DNA of 64,000 bases. It comes from a bacterium. Lineage in GTDB: Bacteria; Patescibacteriota; Microgenomatia; UBA1406; GWC2-37-13. A model generated the notes under the pieces. The model was not told the origin of the DNA and did not search any database. It was given only the letters and a program-made list of their open reading frames with translations. Location: positions 124,001 through 188,000 of the forward strand of contig JAKBEU010000003.1 in NCBI GenBank assembly GCA_021833625.1, read 5' to 3'. The position numbers and the translations under genes were made by a program. Below, piece after piece: positions 25,024 through 32,975 of this stretch (position 1 is its first letter; each line of letters begins with the position of its first letter).

Positions 25024-26055
25024 CTATGATTTCTTATCTTCAAAACGCATTAAGGGTTTAAACCAGTCAACCAATTCTTTAAGATCTTTAACACCCTGCG
25101 GCACAGGATTATCTGCTATGAATTTAGCTTCATAGTATTGATTCCAGTATGCTTCTCCAGATCGTCGTGGATGTTTTGCTATAAAGGATTCATAAAATGA
25201 ATCGTGGATCTCGTAATGATGTGTGTGAATAAAATCATCCCACGTTTTCCTTAAACTATCATGATCTGATCCCGGTTTATTAATTACTTCGGTCTGTTCC
25301 ATATTGCGATCATTAACGGGGCCCCACCCATCTTTTAAGAGTTGTATTGCCTCTGCATCTGTCTTAGGAGCACTATACCCAAAAATTGTTAGCATAAAAC
25401 ACCCTTTGAGAAAGAAACGAATCGCTTCCCATTCTCTTTGAATAAAATCCCCATCTTGATAGTTCTTGTTTTCAACAGGATACAATAAATTTGAAGGTTT
25501 GAAAAAAATTCCACATCTTTTACATCTAACCCCAATTAATCCACTGACCTTATCTTTTGAACAATAACCCACTCTGACGTTGCCATGCAGAAAGAAAAGT
25601 TGTGGGAATTTTGTTACTCCTAGCTTACACAACCGGATACGTGATTGCATGAGGAATGGATCCCAATTAAAAGTTGCAATAACATCTTTCTCTCGTAAAG
25701 TCAGGTGGAGATAGTCATATAGATTTGCCTCATCTGGTAATTCTAAGTCTGAAAAATAACCAGACACCACATCATTGATTTTATTAAGCGATTCGTTTTC
25801 TTTGCGATTATGTAATTTTGAATATGCAGATTCAAAATCTGTTTTTGAAAATTCGGCCAAATCAGTAGGAAAATACTTTGAGAGGTCAAGTTTGTCTGCT
25901 AATTCTCGCAATATTGGGACCGGTTTACCATTTTTGTCTCCTTTAGAAAGTGCAGCCTTGCTAGCGCCTGCACCTAATAGTAAAACATGGGGTCTTCCCA
26001 TAAATGTACTCTCCATTTCTTCTTTTATTGAGACCTCATGGTCCAAGTCTGTCAT
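25024..26055 (-). CDS. SIR2-like NAD-binding protein, candidate defence effector
   Basis: The 343-residue protein has a SIR2-type Rossmann fold: GAGAS (about 27-31) for NAD binding, ATFNWDPFL (about 138-146; the usual form is TFNYD), a catalytic-type HGN (about 165), and FGYSAPKTDAEA (about 223-234). A CKRC pair (about 185) is a remnant or half of the zinc site. SIR2 domains in several anti-phage systems destroy NAD to stop infection. Here the partner is a GIY-YIG protein. A -10-like TATAGC (26067-26062) ends 6 nt before the ATG, suggesting a leaderless start. The pair lies next to tRNA-Gln and looks recently acquired. Confidence 0.85.
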   Translation of the reverse strand: MTDLDHEVSIKEEMESTFMGRPHVLLLGAGASKAALSKGDKNGKPVPILRELADKLDLSKYFPTDLAEFSKTDFESAYSKLHNRKENESLNKINDVVSGYFSDLELPDEANLYDYLHLTLREKDVIATFNWDPFLMQSRIRLCKLGVTKFPQLFFLHGNVRVGYCSKDKVSGLIGVRCKRCGIFFKPSNLLYPVENKNYQDGDFIQREWEAIRFFLKGCFMLTIFGYSAPKTDAEAIQLLKDGWGPVNDRNMEQTEVINKPGSDHDSLRKTWDDFIHTHHYEIHDSFYESFIAKHPRRSGEAYWNQYYEAKFIADNPVPQGVKDLKELVDWFKPLMRFEDKKS

Positions 26056-26132
26056 ATAAGCGCTATAATGTTAGATTCTTTTGTAAAGAATATGACTGGT
26101 CCAGAGTGAAAGCCGTTTGCATTTGTTGTGTG

Positions 26133-26205
26133 CTGGGGAGCTAGGATTCGAACCTAGAGTCGCGCTGATCCAAAGTCAGGCGTGTTACCGTTACACTACT
26201 CCCCA
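26133..26205 (-). tRNA. tRNA-Gln (anticodon UUG)
   Basis: The 73-nt cloverleaf has a 7-bp acceptor stem (TGGGGAG with CTCCCCA), D-arm GTGT/ACAC, anticodon loop CTTTGGA (UUG) and T-arm CTAGG/CCTAG with TTCGAAT. The discriminator is G as in other tRNA-Gln. The lowest anticodon-stem pair is a C-C mismatch. CCA is not encoded and must be added by an enzyme. The 60 bases between it and the next gene to the right hold nothing I can identify. Confidence 0.94.
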
Positions 26206-26263
26206 AAAGAACATCTTCCTATAGGTCGGGTATGTGTATTTTATCAGAAAAGGAAGGGTATTT

Positions 26264-26824
26264 CTACGTAAGAGGCATTATCGGGAGCGCGTCCCGAAGG
26301 AACTCAAGCGTTGCTTTTTGATGGTCGCGGGGGTATTGTTTTTGCAATTCCATGAGCTTTGTATAGGATGTGCGGGTAAAGTCCGGGGGAGGGTAACCAT
26401 ACTGGGCAGTTATGTGTGCCAGGGCAAGAATCCTGTTCCGGGTATTGCCGTCAAATAATACTTCATTAATACTCAGCTGGTCATAAAGAGAGGCGAGTCC
26501 GGAAATGGTCAAAGCTCCTCTTTTTTGGACACTCTGGTAAAAATCCTGCAGCATCTGGTCTGTTTTGTGAATTCTTGATTCATTTGCAAATCGGGCTTGC
26601 CACTGTGAATCCCTTTTCGTATATTTCATTGCCTCAAGACTGTATGTCCCAAATTTTTCTGCATCAATCGGAACGTTGGATTTTCCGTTAGCAACTGCCA
26701 TCTGAAAGGCGGAGTCAAAACTTTGTCTCGCATCATCGCGCCCGATAAGGGATCTGCAGATGGGAGCCGCTTTATCGGCAGGGCTTTTTTGCATTTGTGG
26801 AGAGGCTTCACGTCCGATATCCAT
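26264..26824 (-). CDS. Degenerate Fic/DOC-like protein
   Basis: The 186-residue protein is mostly helical. Near residue 135 it has VLFDGNTRNRILALAHI, which resembles the Fic loop HPFxxGNGR with the catalytic His changed to Leu and Gly-Arg partly altered. If this is a Fic fold it is unlikely to transfer AMP. The ATG at 26824 is preferred because a -10-like TATCAT overlaps an earlier ATG at 26833. A complete Fic protein lies at 41861-42904, so this is not the only member. Alternative: an unrelated helical protein. Confidence 0.45.
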   Translation of the reverse strand: MDIGREASPQMQKSPADKAAPICRSLIGRDDARQSFDSAFQMAVANGKSNVPIDAEKFGTYSLEAMKYTKRDSQWQARFANESRIHKTDQMLQDFYQSVQKRGALTISGLASLYDQLSINEVLFDGNTRNRILALAHITAQYGYPPPDFTRTSYTKLMELQKQYPRDHQKATLEFLRDALPIMPLT

Positions 26825-26897
26825 ATATGACATGATAGCAAATAAAAATATGGTAATGAGCAGTTTTGAAAAATTGCAGTTTTGTTACAATGTTCAT

Positions 26898-27464
26898 ATG
26901 TCAATAGACAGGATAGTATATTCCGGCAAATGTAACGGTGTAGAGATAGTTATCCGGTATCCGGTAATAAAAGATATTGAAAAACTCCTTGAGTTTATCA
27001 ATACCGCATCGAAAGAGCAGACCTTTATTCTTCCCCAGGGAGAACAATTTACTTTCGAGGAGGAAACAAAATATGTTGATGATTTCATAAAAAAGATTGA
27101 AGACAAAAGAGCGGTGAAGCTTCTTGCTTTTCAGGAGGACGAGCTTATCGGTGTTGCGGACGTTTATCTAAAAGATAAAGTGGAGAAACATGTCGGGGTG
27201 TTTGGGATTATTATTGTTCCCAAGTGGAGGGGCAAAGGCGTAGGGACACTTCTTCTCAAGCAAACGCTTGCGGAGGCAGAAAAACATATACGCAGTGTTC
27301 GGATAATAACCCTGGGAGTTTTTGGGAATAATGCTATCGCAAAGAAACTTTATGAAAAAATGGGATTTGTCGAATACGGAAAATTGAAAGAAGGAATCCA
27401 ACATAGAGGAGAATTTGTCGATCACATTTATATGTTTAAAAAAATACAAAATGGCACAAGATAA
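26898..27464 (+). CDS. GNAT-family N-acetyltransferase
   Basis: The 188-residue protein shows the acetyl-CoA-binding motif A (IIIVPKWRGKGVGTLLL, about 103-119, with RGKGVG) and motif B (NNAIAKKLYEKMGF, about 145-158). It resembles the RimJ/spermidine-type branch, which acetylates amino groups of proteins or small amines; substrate unknown. A -10 (TACAAT, 26886-26891) ends 6 nt before the ATG, which fixes this start against longer in-frame options. Its end overlaps the next gene by 14 nt. Confidence 0.88.
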   Translation: MSIDRIVYSGKCNGVEIVIRYPVIKDIEKLLEFINTASKEQTFILPQGEQFTFEEETKYVDDFIKKIEDKRAVKLLAFQEDELIGVADVYLKDKVEKHVGVFGIIIVPKWRGKGVGTLLLKQTLAEAEKHIRSVRIITLGVFGNNAIAKKLYEKMGFVEYGKLKEGIQHRGEFVDHIYMFKKIQNGTR

Positions 27465-28323
27465 ATATTCGGCCTTATGGGTTTCGCATTCCCGTATAAA
27501 AGATTTTTCCGTCTGTCCCCGTTCGTACTATCTCAAATATAGGTATCGTGATCCAAAGACGGGGCATAAAATAAAACTAATGTCCGCTCCGCTTGCACTT
27601 GGCCAGGTTGTTCATACGGTTCTTGAGTCTCTCCAAGTAAAGCCGGTAAAAAATCGATTTGAAAAGTCGCTTGTTGTGCAACTGCATGAAGAATGGAAAA
27701 ATATAGAGGGAAAAAAAGGAGGCTTTCCGGATAGCGACATAGAACATCAATATAAGACACGAGCAGAGTCGATATTGCTTAACGTAATGAAAAACCCGGG
27801 CCCTCTTTCCCATCTGGCCGTAAAAATTAAAATGGACTTTCCGTATTTTTGGCTTTCGGAAGAAAAAAATATTATTCTCAATGGGAAATTGGATTGGATG
27901 GAATATCTTCCCGAAACGGATTCTGTACATATTATCGATTTCAAAACAAGCAAGCACGAAGAGGATGATGATTCACTGCAGCTACCCATCTATTATTTAC
28001 TTGCGAAAAATTGTCAGACACGAAGAGTCCAAAAAATGAGCTATTGGTATCTTGAGCGGGGAGAGGAAGGGTTAGTTGAGAAAGCTTTGCCCGATGAAGA
28101 GGATACCCTTAAAAAAGTTGCGGAAAAGGCAGATGAGATTCTCCTTGCAACACGGCTTGACCGGTTCAAATGTAAAAATCCCGACGGGTGTTATGCCTGT
28201 AAACCTTATGAGATGATCTTAAAAAAAGAAGCGGAGTTTGTATATACAAATGCATACAAGGAAGATCTGTATGTACTTGATAGCACCTCTGCCTCAGACA
28301 CAAAAGAAAGTGAAATACTATGA
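27451..28323 (+). CDS. PD-(D/E)XK nuclease, RecB/Cas4-like, with probable Fe-S cluster
   Basis: The 290-residue protein has the AddB/Cas4 pattern. The first Cys is in the FSVCPRSYYLKY segment (about 22-33) and three more lie near the end (FKCKNPDGCYACKPYE, about 247-262), which together would hold a 4Fe-4S cluster. The nuclease core includes GKLDWMEYLP, IIDFKTSK (Asp...Asp-x-Lys, about 165-172) and the QLPIYYLL motif. Such proteins process DNA ends in repair or, as Cas4, in spacer capture. No CRISPR array or cas gene is visible, so repair is more likely. Confidence 0.85.
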   Translation: MAQDKYSALWVSHSRIKDFSVCPRSYYLKYRYRDPKTGHKIKLMSAPLALGQVVHTVLESLQVKPVKNRFEKSLVVQLHEEWKNIEGKKGGFPDSDIEHQYKTRAESILLNVMKNPGPLSHLAVKIKMDFPYFWLSEEKNIILNGKLDWMEYLPETDSVHIIDFKTSKHEEDDDSLQLPIYYLLAKNCQTRRVQKMSYWYLERGEEGLVEKALPDEEDTLKKVAEKADEILLATRLDRFKCKNPDGCYACKPYEMILKKEAEFVYTNAYKEDLYVLDSTSASDTKESEIL

Positions 28324-28877
28324 ACGAGCCGAAAAAACCTAACGGACCGAGCATCCCTCTTTTATTTTTTGCCTTTGCTTTTTTTACTGTATTACTCGGT
28401 CTCTTTTCTAAATATTCATTTCAAGTATCCGGAATAGGGCAGGCATTGTTGTTAGGCAAACGTATCACTGCTCCAACAAAGACTCCACCGCACAAGCTTA
28501 TGACAACTACCGACTTTTCGCGTACGGTATTATGTGCAGATGAAGCGTCCGCTTCGGCGCTTCTTCAGGGAACACAGGCAACAGCACAGTCGGGAAATGA
28601 GCACTACCTTCTCGATGGGGACTGTCTGTATTATTGGCAATCGGGGCAAAAAACGGGAAATAAAATGTGCGGGGTCGGGCAGTATCTGACGATTGGAAGA
28701 ACTCTTCTGAGCACGGGGCTCCTTACTAACGAATCGGCAGGAGAAATGGTGAAAAATATGGGTAAAGATATCATTCCGTCCTCCTTCGATTTTCAAAAAA
28801 TGCTTAGCACCTGTAAAAATATTAAGGAAGTAAAACCGGAGATGTTTGCCCTTCCTCAAGGAGTGCTCTTCAAATAA
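28320..28877 (+). CDS. Exported protein with N-terminal anchor
   Basis: The 185-residue protein has a Pro-rich start, one membrane helix (about 13-33) and an outside domain with four Cys in pairs (VLCADEA, DGDCLYYW, NKMCGVGQ, STCKNI), probably disulfide-bonded. It overlaps the nuclease gene by ATGA, so translation is coupled. I do not recognise the family. Confidence 0.6.
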   Translation: MNEPKKPNGPSIPLLFFAFAFFTVLLGLFSKYSFQVSGIGQALLLGKRITAPTKTPPHKLMTTTDFSRTVLCADEASASALLQGTQATAQSGNEHYLLDGDCLYYWQSGQKTGNKMCGVGQYLTIGRTLLSTGLLTNESAGEMVKNMGKDIIPSSFDFQKMLSTCKNIKEVKPEMFALPQGVLFK

Positions 28878-28880
28878 GCC

Positions 28881-28889
28881 AAAAAAAAT
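28881..28889 (-). terminator. T-tract terminator of the 5S rRNA
   Basis: The 5S gene's closing stem is followed on the minus strand by an A and a run of eight Ts, so the rRNA's own terminal helix acts as the terminator hairpin. Confidence 0.75.
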
Positions 28890-29010
28890 GTCTCGGCTAC
28901 GACCTACTTTCCCTTTCGATTGGATCAAAAAGTATTATCGGCGCTGATTTGTTTCACGACCTTGTTCGGGATGGGAAAGGGTGGTACCAAATCGCTTAAA
29001 TAACCAAGAC
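28890..29010 (-). rRNA. rrf: 5S ribosomal RNA, stand-alone gene
   Basis: The 121-nt minus-strand sequence has the universal 5S blocks CCCATCCCGAAC, AGCGCCGATAATACT and GGGAAAGTAGG. A closing helix pairs GTCTTGG (5' end at 29010) with CCGAGAC (3' end at 28890). It has its own promoter (29018-29046) and terminator, and no 23S or 16S gene lies beside it. It converges on the gene ending at 28877. Confidence 0.95.
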
Positions 29011-29017
29011 AAATAGT

Positions 29018-29046
29018 ATTATAGCTAAAGAATCGTGGTTTGGCAA
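29018..29046 (-). promoter_or_regulatory. Promoter of the 5S rRNA gene
   Basis: On the minus strand TTGCCA (29046-29041) and TATAAT (29023-29018) are 17 bp apart, and the RNA would start about 7 nt later at the first base of the 5S helix (29010). Confidence 0.88.
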
Positions 29047-29074
29047 GGGGAAATGACGTATAATAGCAATAGAT

Positions 29075-29629
29075 ATGTTACAGCTTCAAGAACAACACAG
29101 AACATTGCATTCGTTGTGCGTAAAGCCTGCTGTTCGCTTTGAAAACCAGGGGGAAAACGAAGAAGTTCTTCTCACTATGCGTGCACATCCCATTACACTT
29201 TTCCCCTTTTTTTTGAATGCTATCATTTTTCTTTTTCTTGTTTTCTTTTCTCATTTTCTCCTCTCTCCCTTTCTTACTTCGTCTCAACTGATGTATGTCA
29301 ATATCTTTTTTATCGTATTCATTTTTATGTATGTATGGATAGGGATTGTTAATTGGTATTTTAATATCGGAATTGTGAGTAATCAGCAGATTATTGATGT
29401 GGATTTCAGTGCGATAGGGAATAAGGAGCTGACGCGAACGAAACTAAGCCATGTTGAAGATATTACGGTAAAGACGGGAGGATTTTTTCCCGGACTGTTT
29501 GATTTCGGCAATATTTTTGTACAAACCGCAGGGTCTGAGATTAATACGGAATTTATTAATGTTTCACACCCCGGGGACGCCCAACACATTATTCAAAACA
29601 TCTTAGAAGAATATGGAAGTGCTAAATAA
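29075..29629 (+). CDS. Bacterial PH-domain membrane protein
   Basis: The 184-residue protein has a short cytoplasmic start, two membrane helices (about 44-66 and 76-96), and a pleckstrin-like bPH2 domain (100-180). Within it, IVSNQQIIDVDF, LSHVEDITVKTGG and FGNIFVQTAG are typical. Such proteins (YdbS-like) are membrane-associated and of unknown role. It heads a six-gene plus-strand run ending with a sigma factor and membrane proteins. A TATAAT (29059-29064) ends 10 nt before the ATG. Confidence 0.75.
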   Translation: MLQLQEQHRTLHSLCVKPAVRFENQGENEEVLLTMRAHPITLFPFFLNAIIFLFLVFFSHFLLSPFLTSSQLMYVNIFFIVFIFMYVWIGIVNWYFNIGIVSNQQIIDVDFSAIGNKELTRTKLSHVEDITVKTGGFFPGLFDFGNIFVQTAGSEINTEFINVSHPGDAQHIIQNILEEYGSAK

Positions 29630-29834
29630 TCTTTTTACTCTTCAAAAGGCGATACAAATTGGGGGGATTGTTTTTTCGTTCTTTTCTTTTATCCTATCGA
29701 TTCAGATATACGTCAATATCCGCCAGGTTGTCGGGACAGTTAAGACAAGAGGAAATATAGGATTTCAATTCATTTCGCTTTCCCTTGTTATTATTAGTAT
29801 TCTTTTATTTATATCAGCGTTTATTTTCCTTTAA
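29613..29834 (+). CDS. Small two-helix membrane protein
   Basis: The 73-residue protein has two hydrophobic helices (about 13-33 and 48-72) joined by a short basic loop (RQVVGTVKTRGN). It overlaps the end of the previous gene by 17 nt and precedes the PP2C-like gene by 9 nt, which supports it as a real operon member. Function unknown. Confidence 0.6.
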   Translation: MEVLNNLFTLQKAIQIGGIVFSFFSFILSIQIYVNIRQVVGTVKTRGNIGFQFISLSLVIISILLFISAFIFL

Positions 29835-29843
29835 AATTTTCCT

Positions 29844-31568
29844 ATGGACACCGAATACTCAATATATCTGGGTCAGGAACAAAAAAACGGATTCACCGGT
29901 TTTCTTTCCGAAAAGAATTTCTTTTGCGTTGTTGAAATCTTTGACGGATACACACAAGAACAGGGAGAAATGCTCCTGTCTTCGCTTTCAGCCATAAGCA
30001 CCGTCGACCAACAAAGTCTTGCAGCTTTCGACAGTTTTATTTCCGACTGTCTCAAGAATGCGAATGTTCCTCTTGATACCTCGCTTGCTGCCGGATATAT
30101 AAAAGGGGATGTCCTTTATCTCAAAACCACGGAAACGGGGGAGATCTACCTTCAACGGAAGAATGCATTTGAGAAACTTATCTCAGGAACCACTATTGCA
30201 TCGGGGAAGTATGTAAAAAATGATCTCTTTATCTTTACGACGGCATTTTTCACGGAGTCATTAAGAGGGCTTCATGCAGTAAAAACCTATCTGCATAAAA
30301 AACCATCGCTTCAGAAAATATCGGAGGATCTTAAGCTGACAATAGGACAACAGGACGATACGGGTGCAGTAAGTCTGTTTGTCAGAATGAATGAGGAGGG
30401 AAAAAAACGAGAGACAAGTCAAACCCCATTCTTTAAAAAAACAACCGAAAAAATAAACTCCCTGTTTTCAACGGTGTCACAGTCAAGGAAAAAACTGTTT
30501 ATAACTGCCGGTATCATTTTGTGTGTCGGGCTTTTAGGGTGGAATATAATGGGGCGGATTCAAAATCAGGGAGGAATAAATCCAGGTGGGATAAAGTCAT
30601 TTGACGAACAAAAACAGGCAATTGAAAGCAAAATAGAAACGGCAAAGACACAGAAAGATTCCATAAAAGACGGACTTGCGACGCTTGAGGAAGCAAGTCA
30701 ACTGATTAATGAAATAAAAAAAGGAGCCCCAAAAGACAAACAAAAATCGATTGGAGAACTGGCAAATCAGGTGACCGACGCCCAGTCGACTCTTCTTAAC
30801 AGACAGGCAAAAACGGCAAAGGAATTTTCAGATTTTTCTCTTGAGGAAAAAAATGCAAAGGGAACGAAGATGTCTCTTTTTGATGATACGGTATCAGTTC
30901 TGAACCCCGAGGGAAAAGTATATCAACTCTCTCTTACAACTAAGGCTATGGTAAGCAAAAAACTAAGCGGTACGGTGGGTGCCACAAGTCTGGTTGCTTC
31001 TTATGAGAAAAATATCTACGTACTGGACCCCCAACAGGGAATAATAAGAATAGGAGGGGACAACACGGCAAAGACGATAATTCCTAAGGATGGAGAATGG
31101 AAGTCGTTGCTTGAAATGCATATGTTCAACGGAAATATCTACCTCTTGGACGGAGGGGCGGGTGACATTTATAAGTATCCGGTTGTTGAAGGTGGATTTG
31201 GAGACAGGGTTTCTTATTTTAAGGGGTCATATGATGCAATAGATGAGAAGTCGTCTTTTGCCATAGATTCCGCAGTATATGTCGCAAATTCTTCGACAGT
31301 ATCAAAATATAATGCGGGACTTAAAATAGATTTCACGCTCAACTCTCCCGTCGATTCATTCAATATGACAAAGATCATTGCCGAAAAAGATGAGGAGGAA
31401 TTGTATATTTGGGATAAACCAAATGGAGCCGTGTATGTATTTTCAAAAGACGGAACTTATAAAAGGCAAATCACAAACAACGAGCTTTCTCAGGGAGATG
31501 ATGTGGTCGTTTATAAGAACAAGGCATATATCCTAAAAAGTGCAAAATTATACGAAGTTGAATTATGA
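29844..31568 (+). CDS. Transmembrane protein: PP2C-like inside, coiled coil and beta-propeller outside
   Basis: The 574-residue protein has an N-terminal domain (1-190) like a divergent PP2C phosphatase. FFCVVEIFDGYTQEQGE matches the metal-binding Asp-Gly segment, YVKNDLFIFTTAFFTESL the later strand-helix unit, and GQQDDTGAVSLFVRM the closing Asp motif. A Lys-rich linker and a membrane helix (about 213-236) follow, then a coiled coil (245-325). The last 240 residues are repeated beta blades with Asp/Gly turns, probably a beta-propeller outside the cell. It overlaps the sigma-factor gene by ATGA. Several PP2C ligands are not obvious, so activity is doubtful. Confidence 0.55.
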   Translation: MDTEYSIYLGQEQKNGFTGFLSEKNFFCVVEIFDGYTQEQGEMLLSSLSAISTVDQQSLAAFDSFISDCLKNANVPLDTSLAAGYIKGDVLYLKTTETGEIYLQRKNAFEKLISGTTIASGKYVKNDLFIFTTAFFTESLRGLHAVKTYLHKKPSLQKISEDLKLTIGQQDDTGAVSLFVRMNEEGKKRETSQTPFFKKTTEKINSLFSTVSQSRKKLFITAGIILCVGLLGWNIMGRIQNQGGINPGGIKSFDEQKQAIESKIETAKTQKDSIKDGLATLEEASQLINEIKKGAPKDKQKSIGELANQVTDAQSTLLNRQAKTAKEFSDFSLEEKNAKGTKMSLFDDTVSVLNPEGKVYQLSLTTKAMVSKKLSGTVGATSLVASYEKNIYVLDPQQGIIRIGGDNTAKTIIPKDGEWKSLLEMHMFNGNIYLLDGGAGDIYKYPVVEGGFGDRVSYFKGSYDAIDEKSSFAIDSAVYVANSSTVSKYNAGLKIDFTLNSPVDSFNMTKIIAEKDEEELYIWDKPNGAVYVFSKDGTYKRQITNNELSQGDDVVVYKNKAYILKSAKLYEVEL

Positions 31569-32122
31569 AAGAAAACATAATGGATGCCGCTTGCATACGA
31601 CAAATTCAAAAAGGAAACGAACGTGCACTGGTTGCATTTTATAACCGTTTTAAAAAACCTCTCTTTTCATTTGTCAACAGACAGTTAAAAGATGTGCAGG
31701 TTTCAGAAGAAATTGTGCAGGATATTTTTCTTGCAAGCATTGACTCCATGCGGGAGAGGAGGGAAATTGAATCATTATCAGCATATATATATGCTATCGC
31801 CCGACATAAGATTATTGATTATTTAAGAAAAAAGAAAATAAAGAAAATTCTTCTTTCTGCAATACCGATACATATTATAAACAGTTATGCGGCGCATCTT
31901 TTTAGGGAAGATGTTCAAAGGGAAGAGCTGGCAGACAGTATTTATAGGGTTTTCAAAAAAATGCCGCATGAATATGCCCTCATCATTCGACTCAAGTATA
32001 TAGAAGGGCTTTCGGTCAGTGAGATAGCAGCAAAGTTGTCCATACGTTTTAAGGCTGCTGAAAGCATGTTGTTTCGGGCACGAAAAGTCTTTTCCAGTTT
32101 GTATTTTTCCCTAAAAACATGA
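31565..32122 (+). CDS. RNA polymerase sigma factor, ECF-type
   Basis: The 185-residue protein has sigma region 2 (FYNRFKKPLFSFVNRQ, then AEEIVQDIF-like EEIVQDIFLASID, and AYIYAIARHKIIDYLRKKK, about 25-100) and region 4 with a helix-turn-helix (YIEGLSVSEIAAKLSI, about 145-160). Region 3 is missing, as in ECF sigma factors, which answer envelope signals. The first ATG (31565) overlaps the previous stop; an ATG six codons later is also possible. The next gene, overlapping by ATGA, encodes a one-helix protein that could be its anti-sigma factor. Confidence 0.88.
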   Translation: MKENIMDAACIRQIQKGNERALVAFYNRFKKPLFSFVNRQLKDVQVSEEIVQDIFLASIDSMRERREIESLSAYIYAIARHKIIDYLRKKKIKKILLSAIPIHIINSYAAHLFREDVQREELADSIYRVFKKMPHEYALIIRLKYIEGLSVSEIAAKLSIRFKAAESMLFRARKVFSSLYFSLKT

Positions 32123-32352
32123 GTTCATCTGTTTACCGGCTAAAAACCAGATTAAGGGATGCAGCCATTGTCGAGCCGAACGAATTTGGCATTCCTTTCG
32201 TAACCCATCTCTATCGGAAAGTGAACCGGTTTTTTAAAACGGCACCTTTTATTTTTATTGTTCCGGCTTCACTGTTTGCCTCATTGGCGGTTGTGTATGT
32301 ATTCGGATTGTTGGCAGTAAAACTTGTGTCTTTGCTTCAATATGGATTTTAA
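32119..32352 (+). CDS. One-helix membrane protein, possible anti-sigma factor
   Basis: The 77-residue protein has a basic cytoplasmic part (1-42), one membrane helix (about 44-72) and almost nothing beyond it. It overlaps the sigma gene by ATGA, the usual place for an anti-sigma factor. The cytoplasmic part is too short for a standard anti-sigma domain, so this role is only suggested by position. Confidence 0.5.
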   Translation: MSSSVYRLKTRLRDAAIVEPNEFGIPFVTHLYRKVNRFFKTAPFIFIVPASLFASLAVVYVFGLLAVKLVSLLQYGF

Positions 32353-32941
32353 AAGAAAAATATCAAACGGTCTTGCAGATATCGTTTTATTTGTAAAAAA
32401 TTGTTTTGGACTTGTCTTTTTTCCTTATAATACGATGCGAAGAATAAGTCTGCATGGGTACTTTGGGGAGCTCGTTCCTATTTTTTTTCTTTCCTTCTTA
32501 TATTTCTTTCTCGCAAATAGAATCAGGGAAAACCAAAATGCTCTTGTTCCCTCATTTGTTTTTTATGGAGTGAGTATCCTTTTTCTTACCCTTCTGCCGG
32601 GGAAAGACTCAATCGGCATTCGGTTTACTAAATACGTTAAAACGTGGACGAATACGCTCCTTCCCACCCTTATTTGGTTTTACGGTAACATGTTTTTTTT
32701 TGTTATATTGCCTCCCCCCAGAACCTTGATGATTACCGGCAAAATATTCAGTGTTTTTTATATTGCATTTTCGGTAAGCTTGCTAATCTGGAAATTAATA
32801 TTAGTCTACCTCAGTTTACGATTCTCTTCCCGCATTACATTTCAACGAATCGTATATTATATGATTTTGTATTTGATTCTTCTTATTCCGCTGTGTCTTT
32901 ACTTCTATCAAATAGGGATTTCCCGTATTCCGTTTGTCTGA
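32342..32941 (+). CDS. Polytopic membrane protein
   Basis: The 199-residue protein has about five membrane helices and a charged N-terminus (MDFKRKIS). The ATG at 32342 is chosen; it overlaps the previous gene by 11 nt. It resembles Yip1-like helical bundles in its general pattern, but I see no firm motif. It closes the operon before the mevalonate genes. Confidence 0.6.
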   Translation: MDFKRKISNGLADIVLFVKNCFGLVFFPYNTMRRISLHGYFGELVPIFFLSFLYFFLANRIRENQNALVPSFVFYGVSILFLTLLPGKDSIGIRFTKYVKTWTNTLLPTLIWFYGNMFFFVILPPPRTLMITGKIFSVFYIAFSVSLLIWKLILVYLSLRFSSRITFQRIVYYMILYLILLIPLCLYFYQIGISRIPFV

Positions 32942-32975
32942 ATGATTTCTTCTTAAAGAAACGACTCAATAGTGT

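Noticed and set aside
24212-26205. An integrated element using tRNA-Gln as attachment site.
   Set aside because: No integrase gene and no second copy of the tRNA 3' end is visible around the SIR2 pair, so integration at the tRNA is not supported; only its neighbouring position is reported.
27451-28323. CRISPR-associated Cas4.
   Set aside because: The Cys pattern and nuclease core match Cas4 and AddB/RecB alike, but no repeat array or other cas gene is in the window, so the broader nuclease name is used.
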